Assembly: GCA_031216445.1 (NCBI GenBank)
Contig: CM062208.1
Coordinates: 10,170,001 to 10,234,000, forward strand
Direction of reading: 5' to 3'
Source of the DNA: Lateolabrax maculatus
Lineage: Eukaryota; Chordata; Actinopteri; Acropomatiformes; Lateolabracidae
Length of the DNA: 64,000 nucleotides
In this document: positions 36,511-49,100 of the stretch, piece after piece
Numbering within the stretch: position 1 is the stretch's first letter
Layout of the letters: each line of letters begins with the position of its first letter
Notes under the pieces: generated by a model
Database searches by the model: none
What the model saw: only the letters and a program-made list of their open reading frames with translations
What the model was told of the DNA's origin: nothing
Made by a program: the position numbers and the translations under genes

Positions 36511-37478
36511 TGTGCTTGATACTTTATCATTGCTGTTGGGTAAAACATTTGCATTTTCAAAATGTGTACATCTCAGGAAGTATGTAAATAGTTTGATGAC
36601 AGCGCATTACTAAAGAACTTTAAAAAGGTTGAGTTAATAGATTTTTCCAACAAGTTATGCGGAAAACCATAAAATGTCTCTCCTCTTTCCCCACTCCAAA
36701 AGGTGACTTGTGCCACAGCAGATACAGTCCAAACAAAGTTGATTTATTCATAAATCCTGTTAGACCAGGCATCAGGAAGATCACAGCCAAAACAATAAAC
36801 AAAATAATCTACATTATTTAAAACTGACTCACCAATTTTCACCAAAAGAAAGGAAAAGAAAAATCATATTACATAACCGCCTAACATAAACAGGAGAAAC
36901 GATGTCAACAGGAAAGGCTTCTCATCCCTACAGCTACCAGGGCCGCTCTTTTAAAAGAGATCAGTACATGAACATTAAAGATTATCAGTTCCTTTTATGT
37001 GGTGAATCCTAAAAAAAATCCTGTAGCAGTAATGACCAGCGCCTAAGTCGCTTATTGTTATTACACATACGGGACAGGAACACGACAGGATTGTGGTCTG
37101 AACACACAAGCACAGGTGCTGAGCTCGAACCAAAATAAACCTCAAAGTACTGTAACACCAAAGGACTTTGTTCTCAGTCGTACTATAATTCACTTGACGT
37201 TTATTGAATTTCTCTGATAGCACAAATGAGACCTGACAAATTTCCAACAATGAGTACTTGTATTCGATACTGAGGTATTACTGCCTGTACTTTTGAACCA
37301 TGTACAGTTTAAATACAGGACTTATGTATACCTGTAATGGAGTACTTTTCTACAGGGATGTACTGTAGCCACTTTTACTTTGGCAAAAGAGTTGAGCACT
37401 TACCCTCCTGCACTCCCCAAACTTCCATTACACACTTACTGTACACAGACTTAATGTGCACACCCAAACACACAAATA

Positions 37479-37481
<3 letters not shown>

Positions 37482-37530
<49 letters not shown>
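37482..37530. repeat. (AC)n microsatellite
   Basis: About 49 bp of AC dinucleotides between the receptor gene and pdzk1. Confidence 0.95.
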
Positions 37531-37531
<1 letters not shown>

Positions 37532-39299
37532 CACACCCAGTCAGCAAATACCCTAAACATACACTGTCACAAAAAGATTTATGCATCATCACTCACTAAT
37601 GTACATGTTACTTTAGTGTATAAACTTAAACATAAACTGAACTTCTCTAACCCAGGATGCATTTTTTTTTGCATGTCCAGAAATACTCTTCATGACAACA
37701 GTAGATGGCAGCAACATGTTTGGCAAAGGACCCAGAGCCTCACTCCAACAGATTGTCATCTTGTGGGCTTTCAAACGATGTTGCTCGGTTATGTCTCCTC
37801 AGTCCACAGCTGTTATGTCTTTGTTTGCTTAGTGCAAAATTATTTTAGTTTTAGAAATGAAAGGAGAAGAACTGCAAATCATCACTGAGTATTACTCTCA
37901 GTTACAGTTCCTTGGAGGCTGTGAGAAAGGAAGGATAATATCAGAATCCTGTTAACTGAATTCAGAATACAATTATTGAGCAGAGCCGGTAATGAATTAA
38001 CTTTTACAGTTTGCAGATTTGTTTTGTTTGGCTTTAGCAGCGTTTTTGTCACCTTTGCCCCATCCCAGCAAGGTCATAATAACCCTTTTATAACCAAAGG
38101 ACTCTCCCATAGTTACCGACCACAGCAACCATAAACCTGGAACACTAAACTACACCCCAGCTTACCCTGAACATTGTGAACCATGTGGATCTGAAAATAA
38201 ATGTCAGTTTACTCCCCTCAAGTAGAAGATTGTTCTGACATTGTTGTGACATTTGTTCTATTGTATCTTATTGACATGGTTAATGTATTTTGTAAGAGAT
38301 ACAGGAATGACAGCAAGGTGCAATATTGGAGCTGCTTATTTAAAAAAAAAAATGTAATTTTGACAAACTCACACTGTGAATGAGGAGATATACCAATTTT
38401 TTAATTAAATATGAACAAGCACCATTGTTTTTGAAGTCAGGAAATCACTGTTGGTTTGTCTCTACATGATGTCTCAAGAAGCTTGTTCCATGTTTTAGGA
38501 AAAACTGTTTAATGCAGAACAGAGTAGAAAGCACAATTTGATTTTTATTGTTTTTACTGCTGTTGTTGCTGTGGCTGTTGAGTTGCATTTGAATTGTTTT
38601 TGTTTATACATTGCTGCAAATACTGTAAATTGCACAATAAATGTTTAATGAAGTGAATTGAAACATAAACTGTAACACAGCACAAATCAACAGAACCAAA
38701 AACTACAGCCTCCAGTTTAACAAAACCTTAACATTATAACCCACATGAAGGTAGGATTTGCAAATACAACATATGGAACAAATGGTAAGAGTTCTCTAAG
38801 GTGTATAAATGTAAAAAAAAAACAAAAAAAAAAAACAAGAAAGAAAGACCAAGACCAAAACTGTTTTTAGGACATCTCTGTATACAATGTTTTCAATTTA
38901 AAAAAAACGTTGTGTCATCATAAGTTTGACTGTTCAAAAGTTGTCTTCGCATAAACCAATAAGTTTTATTTCATGTTTAATTTCAAGAAGCTCAAAGTAA
39001 TGCAATACAAACAAGATATGCAGTAGAATTAACTGTGGATACTGATCTTTTGTTCCACAAATCAAGACAAATCATATTTATATCAGTAAGATTTATGCAG
39101 TACATGTATGATGCATTTCAGTCGATGTAGTGCTGATTGTGATGTACACAATCTAATGATTCCTGACATTGGTAACTTCCACCTGCGTCGTGTGGGGAGA
39201 TATTGCACAGGGCCATCGCCTCCTGAGAAATTCCTGACACGAGACACTGTTAAATAACTCAGCCTTTAGGCCCACCTTTGGCCTGTCAAAGTCCCTGCA

Positions 39300-39429
39300 G
39301 AGGGGGTGGGGGTTGGGGGGGTGGAGGGGGAGAGGAGAAGGAGGACAGGTTGAAGATACTGTAGATAACAGCCAAGCAGTGACAGGTGAGATCCTTCTTT
39401 GGACTGGGACACTGAGCAGAGACGAGCTG
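39300..39429 (+). other. pdzk1: probable non-coding first exon of pdzk1
   Basis: The coding exon of pdzk1 begins just 3 nt after a splice acceptor (exon from 40936), so a 5' UTR exon must lie upstream. A strong donor (CTG then GTGAGT) ends a candidate exon at 39429, about 1.5 kb upstream. Just before it, 39286-39294 reads TCAAAGTCC, resembling an HNF4-type half-site. That would suit a gene expressed in gut, kidney and liver, but this is inference. The 5' end of the exon is a guess. Confidence 0.4.
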
Positions 39430-40938
39430 GTGAGTTTAATTACAAAATGCTCTATACTCTTTAAAGCGCTACCTGAGATTTATGAACACATATCATATAA
39501 TTATTTAACATATAGAGTAAAAATGTTTATAAAAGCCGATTTCAGTTTGCGAAACCTATCTGTCACCGACAGCAGTGGTTCCTAACCTAGGGGTTGGATG
39601 ATGGGAATCCCTAAAATGCAGTGCAATATAAATTCTTCTGCTATATAAACACAGTGGATGAGTTTATTTCTTGAGGGTGAGTTGTGTTGCTATTATTAAA
39701 CAGAGTAAATGTTTATGAAAGCAATATAGGTACATTTTATTTTATCTCACCTGTCTTGTAATTCTGATACTGGCTCTATTAGCTTAGATTCAACTGCAGT
39801 ACAACTGAGACAATGAAATGCAGTTAAGTGGAAAAGGCACATTTTTGTACATACTTCGTAGAGGTAAATACAAACAAATAGTAGGGGTAGCTACGAATAG
39901 GGAGAGCGATATACAGTGTTAAGTACAGTATTAACATCATAATCTCCAAAGTACCCTCTTGTCAGTGCATCTTTACAAATTTGCATGTGCTGTTTAAACC
40001 CATATTACTTTATTTTAAGTTCTAGATCAGTTTCTAAAGATGCTCAATATGACTGAACGTGGAGGGTATGTGTGTACAATTATGTATAGGTCATCTACAT
40101 ATTTGTTATCAATTACTTTCAGTTCACTTTTTTTCAACAGTTTATACAGTGGATTATGACAGCCATAGTCATTTTCTTGTGAACCGTTGATGAAGATATT
40201 CAAATTACAGATTAACACACGAACATACACGGCAAAAACACAGGAAGAGCTGTATGACACCGATAGAATATTCAGTATCCTACATTAAATATGTCAGTCA
40301 GTAATCATGTACATCCTTTACGACCTTCCCATATGGAAATAACAGTCTTATAAAAAGATTACAGTGACAATCCTTACTGTGCACTCGAAGTCCAGGCTGT
40401 CTTTTAACAGAGTCGTTGCCACAGTCAGCTGTGCCTGCTATTAACCATTAACTGTCACTAGAGTGCTGACATGGAAGATTAACTTTTAATCTGAAGCTAT
40501 CAGCACTTCCATGGCTCGTTTTAGTCATCCAAAAGGGTTATCCGCTATTAAATGACAATATAAAGAGTGTTGTTTTTTTTGTGTTTAAAGGGTGACAGTA
40601 GTGAAAGGAAGAGGGGGAGAGAGAGGATTGATTTTGAAGGTTATAAATAAATCCAACAAGTGCAGCTACTCCTTTACTGAATGGTTAAATTAACAAAATG
40701 AACATAGGACTCAGCATCAAGATGTCTAAGGTCTACATCATATAGGTTAAGAGTATTTTCTGTTTCATTACATGGATTTTGCAATTGATAATTTGGTAAT
40801 ATTTGGAGATAAACCTAATGATTATACACAAGCATATTGTGTTCACTTCAATTAAAAAATGCCCCAGGACCACATTTCATAAAGGACATTACAAGGTTTT
40901 ATTTGTAATGTTATTAACCCTTTCCTCCATGTTAGGAC

Positions 40939-43157
40939 ATGGCCGGGTACAAGCCGAGGGTGATTTCTCTAACCAAGAGGCCAGGTCATACATTTGGCTT
41001 CTACTTGAGGGTGGAGCATGGTGAGGAGGGTCACCTGATCCGCTGCCTGGAAATGGGAGGTCCAGCTGAACTGGCTGGCATGAAAGACGGAGACCGCATC
41101 CTGCGAGTCAGTGGAACATTTGTTGATGAACTGTCCCATTCAGAGGTAATGTGGAATTACTGCAGTGCATTCATTAAATCAATAATAACTCCTAGACTGG
41201 TATGGAGCCTCAGAAATGTATAGTAAAAGGTTAGCCAAGTCAAAAATATGACTGAATACATCAATAAATAATACTTTTGGTTAAATAATCAATTAAACAT
41301 ACACTTTACTAGATACTTTAAACCAAATGTTAAATACTAAAAAATAATTGGTGGTAAAAGCAAGTTTTGCAGAACTTAATGGAGGTTAAAGAAAAACTGT
41401 GAAGCTTTACATTTCTTTTTACAGTCCATTTGAATTATTCAACAGTATTATATATCGGTGTATCATGTATTCTGTTATATTTTTGACCTGTCTGATAACC
41501 TTCTACTACATTTTGTCAGTTTAGGGGCTCCATAGACTGAAGTTACTATGCTGTGACAGGCATCTTTCTTAAAACCCTTCTGCTATGTGTGTGTTCCCCC
41601 CCCCCCCCCCCCCCCCCCCGGACAGGTGGTGGACATGGTGAGAAACGGTGGAGCATCAGTCACATTTCACATCCTGGATGAAGCTTCCTACAAGCAAGCC
41701 AAAGCACAGGGAGTGAACTTGTCCAACCCTCAGAGCACACCAGTTGCCAATGGTGTGGCCAAACAAGATCTAAAACCCAAACTCTGTTACCTTAAGTCCA
41801 GCTCAAGCTACGGGTTTTCTCTTCGCTCAGTCAAAGGTGAGCTGATGAAGCGGGGTTAAGGAATCGCAATGCTGGGATTTACTGAACTTTAAGCATAACA
41901 TTATTTTGGTATCACTTTCTAAAACTGAACCCTTTATAAAGGGTCTATAGGTTGTAACTGATGGCTTTATTAATAGTTGAAAACATTTTCCAATTTTTAA
42001 AGTAACAAGTCATTAATAAAAACAACTTTTGGCAGAACAACAAATCAAACAGGCTTGAAACTTGAAACTCCAACTTACTAAAACTTACAACCGCAATCTT
42101 CTTGTAAAAACCTTTTATTAATTATATATTAGCATTTACAACTCCATGGCTTCTTAGAAGGTGATAAAACCCAACAATAATCAGTCAAGTCTGCAGACGT
42201 AAACATTAATACTTCATTTAAAGAGTACTCCTAACAATCGGATTCACGTATTAAATGTTGGAGGTGGGTGAAGACCAGCCAAAGGGATTTGCACAACCTG
42301 GCGAGCCGAAGATGTTCTTATTCTTGGCTTATGACTAATCTATAAAGCATTAGTAAAGCATTAGTAAATGCTTTATTAGGGTTGCTTTTTTTTTTTAAGT
42401 GGTACTATTATTTTAAGCTCACTGAAGACAGTAATCTCAGCTGTTTGTAATCTCTATGTCTGAATATTTCTTTCTTTTTTTCCTATCTTCTATAAAATCC
42501 TCTCTAGGTGAGCAGGGTTTGTTCATGACAGAGGTGATTCAAGGAGGCGTGGCTGACAGGGCGGGGGTCAAAGTCAATGACCGTCTGCTGGAGGTCAACG
42601 GGGAGAACGTGGAAGGCTCCACACATGATGAAGTAGTGGACAAAATCAAGCTGGCTGGCAGCAGCATCATGTTCCTGTTGGTTGATGCGGAAACAGACGG
42701 GTACTACAAGAACAAGCGCGTGAAAATAGAAGCACAGTTAGCCACAGCCAAGTATCTCCCACACAAGCCACGCATCCTCGACATTGCCAAAGGATCTGAT
42801 GGCTATGGCTTCCTGCTCAGGCAGGAGCCCAATCAAACAGGCAAGGCCATAATCAATGTTTTACAAATGTGTTACACTTGAACGTATTACAAATACATGT
42901 GCTAATAATTGTGCTCTTTAATTTCATGCAGGCCACATCATCAAGGATATTGACAGAGGCAGCACAGCAGAAAAGGCAGGTCTGAGGGAAATGGACAGAT
43001 TAGTGGCTGTGGACGGCACGGAGGTGGACAGCTGCAGCCATGAGCAGGTGGTGGACAGGATCAGGCAGAGTGGCAATAAATGCTGCTTCCTAGTGGTGGA
43101 CAAAGACACGGACCAAATGTATAAGCAGGTGAGTCAGGGTGCCACTGTCAAGCTTTC

Positions 43158-43245
<88 letters not shown>

Positions 43246-44226
43246 TACAGACAATCCATATAACGTCATTGTTTTGTCCCTCACAGGGGAATGTGTCTCC
43301 TATGCTTTTCTGGGAGGAGATGAAAGACTCCAACTCACCGCCCAGTTACACAGAGGCCATCAATTTACCTGCTCCTGCCCAACAATCTGCACCCGTTCAG
43401 GAGAGCGAGGTCAAGCCTAAACTGTGCAAGATGGCGAAGACCTCCGCTGGGTATGGCTTTCACCTAAACGGCATCCAGGGGGTGTGTGGACAGTACATTA
43501 AGGAGGTAAGAATTACTAGGAATGCCCACCATTTGATCATCAACATGTCAAATCAAAGTGGTAAGACACACATTGTTTCAGGTGGTGAAGGGTGGAGCGG
43601 CTGACAGGGCGGGTCTGGAGGATGAAGACATTGTGGTGGAGGTGAACGGGGTAAATGTGGAGCAGAGCAGCCATGAGGAGGTGGTGGAAATGATCCGCAG
43701 CAGTGGCAGCTCTCTGGAGATGCTGGTGGCTAAAAAAAGCGTCTACGACCAACTCAAAGCTGAAGGAGTGACCATCACGCGCCTGCTCCTCGGGCAAATA
43801 CCTAATGTTCAGGTTCACACTGCAGACACCGCAGAGGTCAGCGAGGAAGACACACATGAGGAGGAGGAGGCCAGATCTGAAACCTCCAGTGAATCAGCAA
43901 GAGAGAGGGTGAGTGAGGCTTTTTAAATGAACACAAGCAATATTTTCACCAGCTGTATGGCTATAGAGGTGTGGCTAAATATATTCATTGCCATGTTGGT
44001 TTGTTTGTGTGTTCACTACTACAGTCCATCACTTTGGTCCATACTGAATTAGCTATAGGCCATGCACTCGCTGCATCATTACTAAGGGCTAGAATTATTG
44101 CGTGTTTCATGTCATTCCCTGTTTATCTTTTCAACTAAAAGCTGACATAATAACTCTGATTTTTTATTCCCTCTCTTCTAGACCTCATCGTCTTCCTCTG
44201 AAGACAGTATCAATGAGAGACTCTAA
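40939..44226 (+). CDS. pdzk1: PDZ domain-containing protein 1 (NHERF3), four PDZ domains
   Basis: Scaffold that tethers apical transporters and receptors (for example SR-BI, organic anion and phosphate transporters in mammals) at epithelial membranes. Coding exons: 40939-41145, 41626-41836, 42508-42840, 42932-43128, 43287-43505, 43582-43908, 44182-44226; 1539 nt, 512 aa (human 519). Four PDZ domains: about 5-85 (carboxylate loop HTFGFYL), 119-200 (SSYGFSL), 227-308 (DGYGFLL) and 359-440 (AGYGFHL). The linker before PDZ4 contains PPSY at 334-337. The tail is acidic and serine-rich and ends NERL. The start ATG has G at -3 and G at +4. The third coding intron uses a GC donor (42841). The second exon's acceptor follows a poly-C run. 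Convergent with gpr89; the stop codons are about 1 kb apart. A/T and C repeats sit in the introns. Confidence 0.95.
41597..41619 (+). repeat. poly-C run at the acceptor of pdzk1 coding exon 2
   Basis: About 24 consecutive C residues separated from the AG acceptor (41624-41625) by only 'ggac'. It serves as, or sits in the place of, the polypyrimidine tract of this intron. Confidence 0.9.
43163..43242. repeat. (AT)n microsatellite in pdzk1
   Basis: About 80 bp of AT dinucleotides filling half of the 158-bp intron between coding exons 4 and 5 (43129-43286). Confidence 0.95.
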
Positions 44227-44716
44227 AAAGCCACCAAAAGGACCCGTTTCCTGATTTGGCATTTGTCAATCTAATGTTGATCCATCGAATTTTTTTAAAC
44301 AATCAGCTCTCAGGGCTTCACAAATCTGATTGTCATCAGAGGAGACAAGGAGATGAAGAAAAAAAAAAAAACAGAACAAGGACAGTAAAGACTTTTGAAA
44401 TTCACTATCAATACCTCAATCATAGCAGAATAGTTGAAGGAATAAAAGTGCTGAGAACAAAATATATTACTGAATTATTTTGTCTTCCTATGACGTAAAC
44501 AGTAGATCTACTTGTAAACGAGCCTGTGCGATGATCTCCCAGAACTGAGATTTCCAATGTTACCAAGATTACTACAGCCTACAGAACTTAAGCTAACACT
44601 TTTAAGGTTTCCAGTAAATATTGTGGCCTTTTATGTATTTCTTTTCTCTATTCAAGGACTGCTGCCTTTATTTAATGTTCTAAAAATGATTTAATTCCCA
44701 TTTCTAAAACAAAGTA

Positions 44717-44748
44717 AATAAATGACAATTTTCGTGAACACAAATAAA
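44717..44748 (+). terminator. pdzk1: pdzk1 polyadenylation signals
   Basis: Two AATAAA hexamers at 44717-44722 and 44743-44748 lie about 0.5 kb after the pdzk1 stop codon, giving a plausible 3' UTR of roughly 520 nt before the convergent gpr89 3' end. Confidence 0.55.
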
Positions 44749-45004
44749 TGAACACATTCTATCTGAATTAAGATAGCTTTATGGGTATTTGTTTTTGTTC
44801 CCAATTCAATGACATATTGTTAAAAATAACAGCTGCTTCAGGAGATCATGAGTGACATCTTGATCTTTCCTTCATATAGTCAATTTACACCTCAGTGGGA
44901 GTGAAGTGGAATGTGATCCAGTGTGTCAGACAAAAGAAAGTAAAGATAATTTTAGGCCAAAATAATTCAAATGTAAGGGCACAAATGTTTGTTCTGTAAT
45001 GTTC

Positions 45005-45010
45005 TTTAAT
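45005..45010 (-). terminator. gpr89: gpr89 polyadenylation signal (ATTAAA)
   Basis: On the minus strand ATTAAA occurs about 220 nt beyond the gpr89 stop codon. It is the nearest poly(A)-type hexamer I found, and gives a short 3' UTR that would not overlap the pdzk1 signals at 44717-44748. Confidence 0.4.
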
Positions 45011-45232
45011 TCAAGAGAGTCCTCTTCCAAATTACTGTCCTTGTGTGCTCCAACAGTTCCCCATAACTTGCATCCAACAATCAGCCATTCTTGATTCAGG
45101 AACAGGCAGTCCAGATAATTATGTCCTATATTTAAAAAAAAAAAAACGGGATTTCTGGATATCCCTAAATTACAGATTCAAAGTCTCCCCAGGGGTCAAG
45201 AGTCACATCCAGATAGGTAGAAATGTAGCGAA

Positions 45233-46087
45233 TCAGAGGGCCATGTGTTTCTCTGGTGCCTGCTTGTGGGCGAGATAAAGGAAGAGGATGCTAGACAGGG
45301 CGCTGACCAGAAAGATGACGTCAAACCAACGGTGGTAGAAGTTGAACTGCAGTTCTCCCAGAACTTCTGTCACAATGGAGCGATACTCCAGCGGCATGCT
45401 CATACGCATCAGCAATACGGATGATACAAAATACATCCCCTGAGACAAAGAGAGAAAGTTTCGGTTTATCTGTTGTTTGTAGGCTGTGCTCTGTGTAACA
45501 AAACTGCTATAAAGCAACACACTTACCATGATCTGAGCGAGCACAAGCACGATGACATTGGAGGACTTGCTGCTGGATATTGCATAGAAGAACTAAAAAT
45601 GAAGAAGCAAATAGATGTACCATTCAAAAAGAGGACCAAACAAATGTACTGAATTTAAGATCTATAGCCATTTCAACATGTATTATGTGATAGTTTTACC
45701 TTAGTGAGGGTGATAAGTAAGCCACGAATGGATGTAACGATTATTATTCCCACCAAGATGAAAGAGATGTGTTGGGACCAAAACTTCACCTGAGACAGGG
45801 AGAAAGAGAACAAAAGAATATGAAAAACAAAGCAATGAAAAGGGAAATTATAGTAGGTGCAGAAGATGACAACTTTTAATCTACATTCATATTCATTCAT
45901 TTAAATTTAAATGTACTGCCATGCTCTGTAACTGTGAGCTATGAGAACAATTAAATAAATGTCTACGTGGGAAGATTAAAAGTGATCATGACCAGGTTCA
46001 CTGCTGAGAAAGCAGGCAGAGAGATGATAATGGGCCGACAATTATCTTTACAGGAGGTCAAGCAGTGTTACATGTGACTATTTCTGC

Positions 46088-46142
<55 letters not shown>

Positions 46143-49100
46143 TTACATCAAACTGGATGCCCAAGTAGTTCACTGTGATTTCAATACCCCTTGTTACTGG
46201 ATCAGTCTTTCCAACCCGATCAAACACAATGTTTATAGTGGCCTATGACAGACAGAAGAGGGATTTTTAGAGCAAACCAAAGTATTTTTTTTAACTACAT
46301 TTTGAACAATAAAAAAACAACACAATGTGATTATGTAACTGGGCCACAGCTAGGGAAAGACACAATGCCAGAATACAATTGTGAATGTTCTAACCATGAA
46401 GATTTTCCAAACACAATAGATGGAAAAGAAGTAGCCGAGGAAGTTGAAGTATTTCCCCTGGAATGTCCTGGAGTACTCAATTCTCTCCTAAAGATAAGGA
46501 AAGATGGTTTTAAAGAATAAGCAAATGATTTATTGTACGTAAGCAAAACAGGTAAGTCAAAATGAGCGTAGTGTGTAGATATATGTGCGTGTGTGGCATA
46601 GACTAATGATTCCAGGTGTCAGACATCCTTGAATTCAGTTTAAACAATGTAAGCAGGCACTGATTTGAGTGAAAACCCTTGATATGAATGATATGGGTGG
46701 CTGCAAAGGACTTTTTCATCTGATCTGTATGAACCATGTGATTAGCCAAGAGCAGACCTGAAAGTATGCTATCAAAAGTTTATAAACACTTTGTTTTATT
46801 TTCTTTTATTAGGTCCTATGATATGACATCAGTGCATGTGGTGATATATAGTGTCAATAAACCTTGTTCAAATGACACTAGGGGGAGTTCTGTACATTTA
46901 AATATAAATTGATATGTATTGTGTTATAGATGTTTAGGCATAAGGATGGACAATGCTGTGTTTAGGTATTAAGTTAGAGATTGCTTAGTTTGGGTAGGTT
47001 TGCAGCATAAATCAACATTATTGATACTACCAATAAATCAAATTACTCTATGTAATGTGAAAGGGTGTTCCCTCATAGTACCAGAATGACTTTTTAGTCT
47101 ATTTTTGCTAATTGTCTCAGTTTTATAGGACTTTTGCTGTATGGTTGAGTCTCTCAAGCCACTCTAATCAACCCCATAAGGAGGCAATTTCAAAAAACAA
47201 ACTCTGATTAACCCACTGTAAGCTACCCAGACCCAGATATTGTAGACCAAACCAGGGCTAAAATTCCAGTAAATATTAGATATTGTACAGAAGCACAACT
47301 CCAATGAGACATTATTGCTTTGTGTGTTATGAGTGTGACAATACCTAACAGTTTGCTAACAGCCATAATAATCAATCAGTAATTTCCCCCATGACGTATG
47401 CTTTTAACTAGCTCTGTAATCTTTGACTGTCTCAGTCCTCCCTCAGCACTGTCCGCACTGCACACTGTAATAATCAACTGAAGGGTGGGGGGGGGGGGGG
47501 GGGCAAACTACAACCACAAACAGAGGAGCATAGCAACTGAAGGGAAACGCAAACAAGTAACCACACCTGTACCCAGGTTAACAGGTGATAAAGCTCCAAA
47601 CTAATATCATCATATTTAGCAATTAGGATTTTGTTTTGGGGGATGGGCTTTTGTTGACTGATTATCAGGAGGGACTCAGTGGAAGTCCTCTGTGCTAACT
47701 GTCTTGACTGTTTTTGTGTTTGTTGACAGATGCGACATTATGTTGTCCATGTGGTTTTCTAAATCACGTTTGGTATTGAACAGATGGTGTCCAGTGGATT
47801 ATTTTAGTTAAAAACAGCCTCTCGCAATACTATGGGAGTGTAAAGTGAACCCAAACAGTAAAGTTACGGACAGCTAAACAATGAGCTAAAACTCACTAAA
47901 GCTCTGTAAAGCTGAGGGGAGCTGCAGATTCAGGTGATAATCGGGTTCATCACTACGAGCTACCACCTTCGCAGTGTCACATTATTTTCACAATGTCATT
48001 TTATACATTGTTATTATAAAAATATCAATTATAGCTGCTTTAAGAAGGTAAGCATCAATCTGAATGGTTTTATTCTGTTCTAGATTTGGAAGGTAAAGTT
48101 AAATGGGAAGGAATATTTATTTATTTTAACCTAGCAGGGATTTCATCATAGCTTTTTTAATGTCAACCAGCATCACTTCATTCATGATTATAGCCTGCAT
48201 GTTCTGTAACATAGTGTGCTTGTGCGCGTGTGTGTATGTGAGTGCACATGTGTTACTTTGGTGGCTTGCAGGTCCACAGTCTCAAGAAAGAGTTGTCGAC
48301 TCAGCTCCTCTAGGGCATCGACTTCCTGCTGGATCAGAGAGAGGTCTGGAGGGAACAAGTTAAGGTTGACATCCGCTACAAATACTGTAGACAATTAGTA
48401 TATAGTTAGCTAGTAACAGCTAAAAAAGTATTTTTGCAATCAAATTAAATGTAAGCATCAAGGATACTTTCACTGCCTGTTTGTGTGGAGGTAACACTCT
48501 TGATCATGCCCCACAATCCTGTCTGTTTGTTCTGGTCTTCTCCACGCTGGTACATCTGCCTCCGTGTCATGGCAATTCTAAACACAGAAGAGATTGCAGT
48601 GGCACAATCATTTGTTTTATTATTTTATTATAATTTGTATTATTATATATACTTTTTTAATTATTGTTATTCCTATTTTTTTCCTCACCGTTTCTTCTTG
48701 CTGACAATCATGTCCATAGTCTGGAGCAGTCGCCTCTCCAGAGCAAGGATGTCACTGTCTGTTACATTTCTGTAAAAACAACAAAGCGGGAAGCATCAAA
48801 GCAATGGCAGCATGTGTCAAGCAAACAGGGATGCGATCCAGGATAGTAATGTCTGAGGCATAAGCGGACTCAGATTAATAGGTCTGAAGGTAAGTGGTCA
48901 GAGAAAACCCACAGCTGAGCTTACCGGAGGAAATAGGACATGTATGTGTAGGGACAATTGACAGCACCAAACCCGGACAACAGAGCCATGAGTGTGACTC
49001 CGATGACACCTACACGACTGATTAGCTGCTCAATGGACAGGATGCCTAAAGAAATGACAACAACAGACTGAAAACAGCGACACCATTGTTTGACTTGCCT

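Larger units (their letters stand above)
32663..39285. other. intergenic region between the CCK receptor and pdzk1
   Basis: No exon of a further gene was recognised. The stretch holds a SINE (33285-33590), GT/AC microsatellites (35030-35065, 37482-37530), a family A element (35280-35890), pieces of the GTAAAAGTA-type element (36400-36510, 37245-37340) and a CTCF-like word at 37699-37714. The longer open frames overlap these repeats. Confidence 0.6.

Noticed and set aside
43148..43333. Tyrosine-isoleucine repeat open frame
   Set aside because: A translation of the (AT)n intron repeat in pdzk1.
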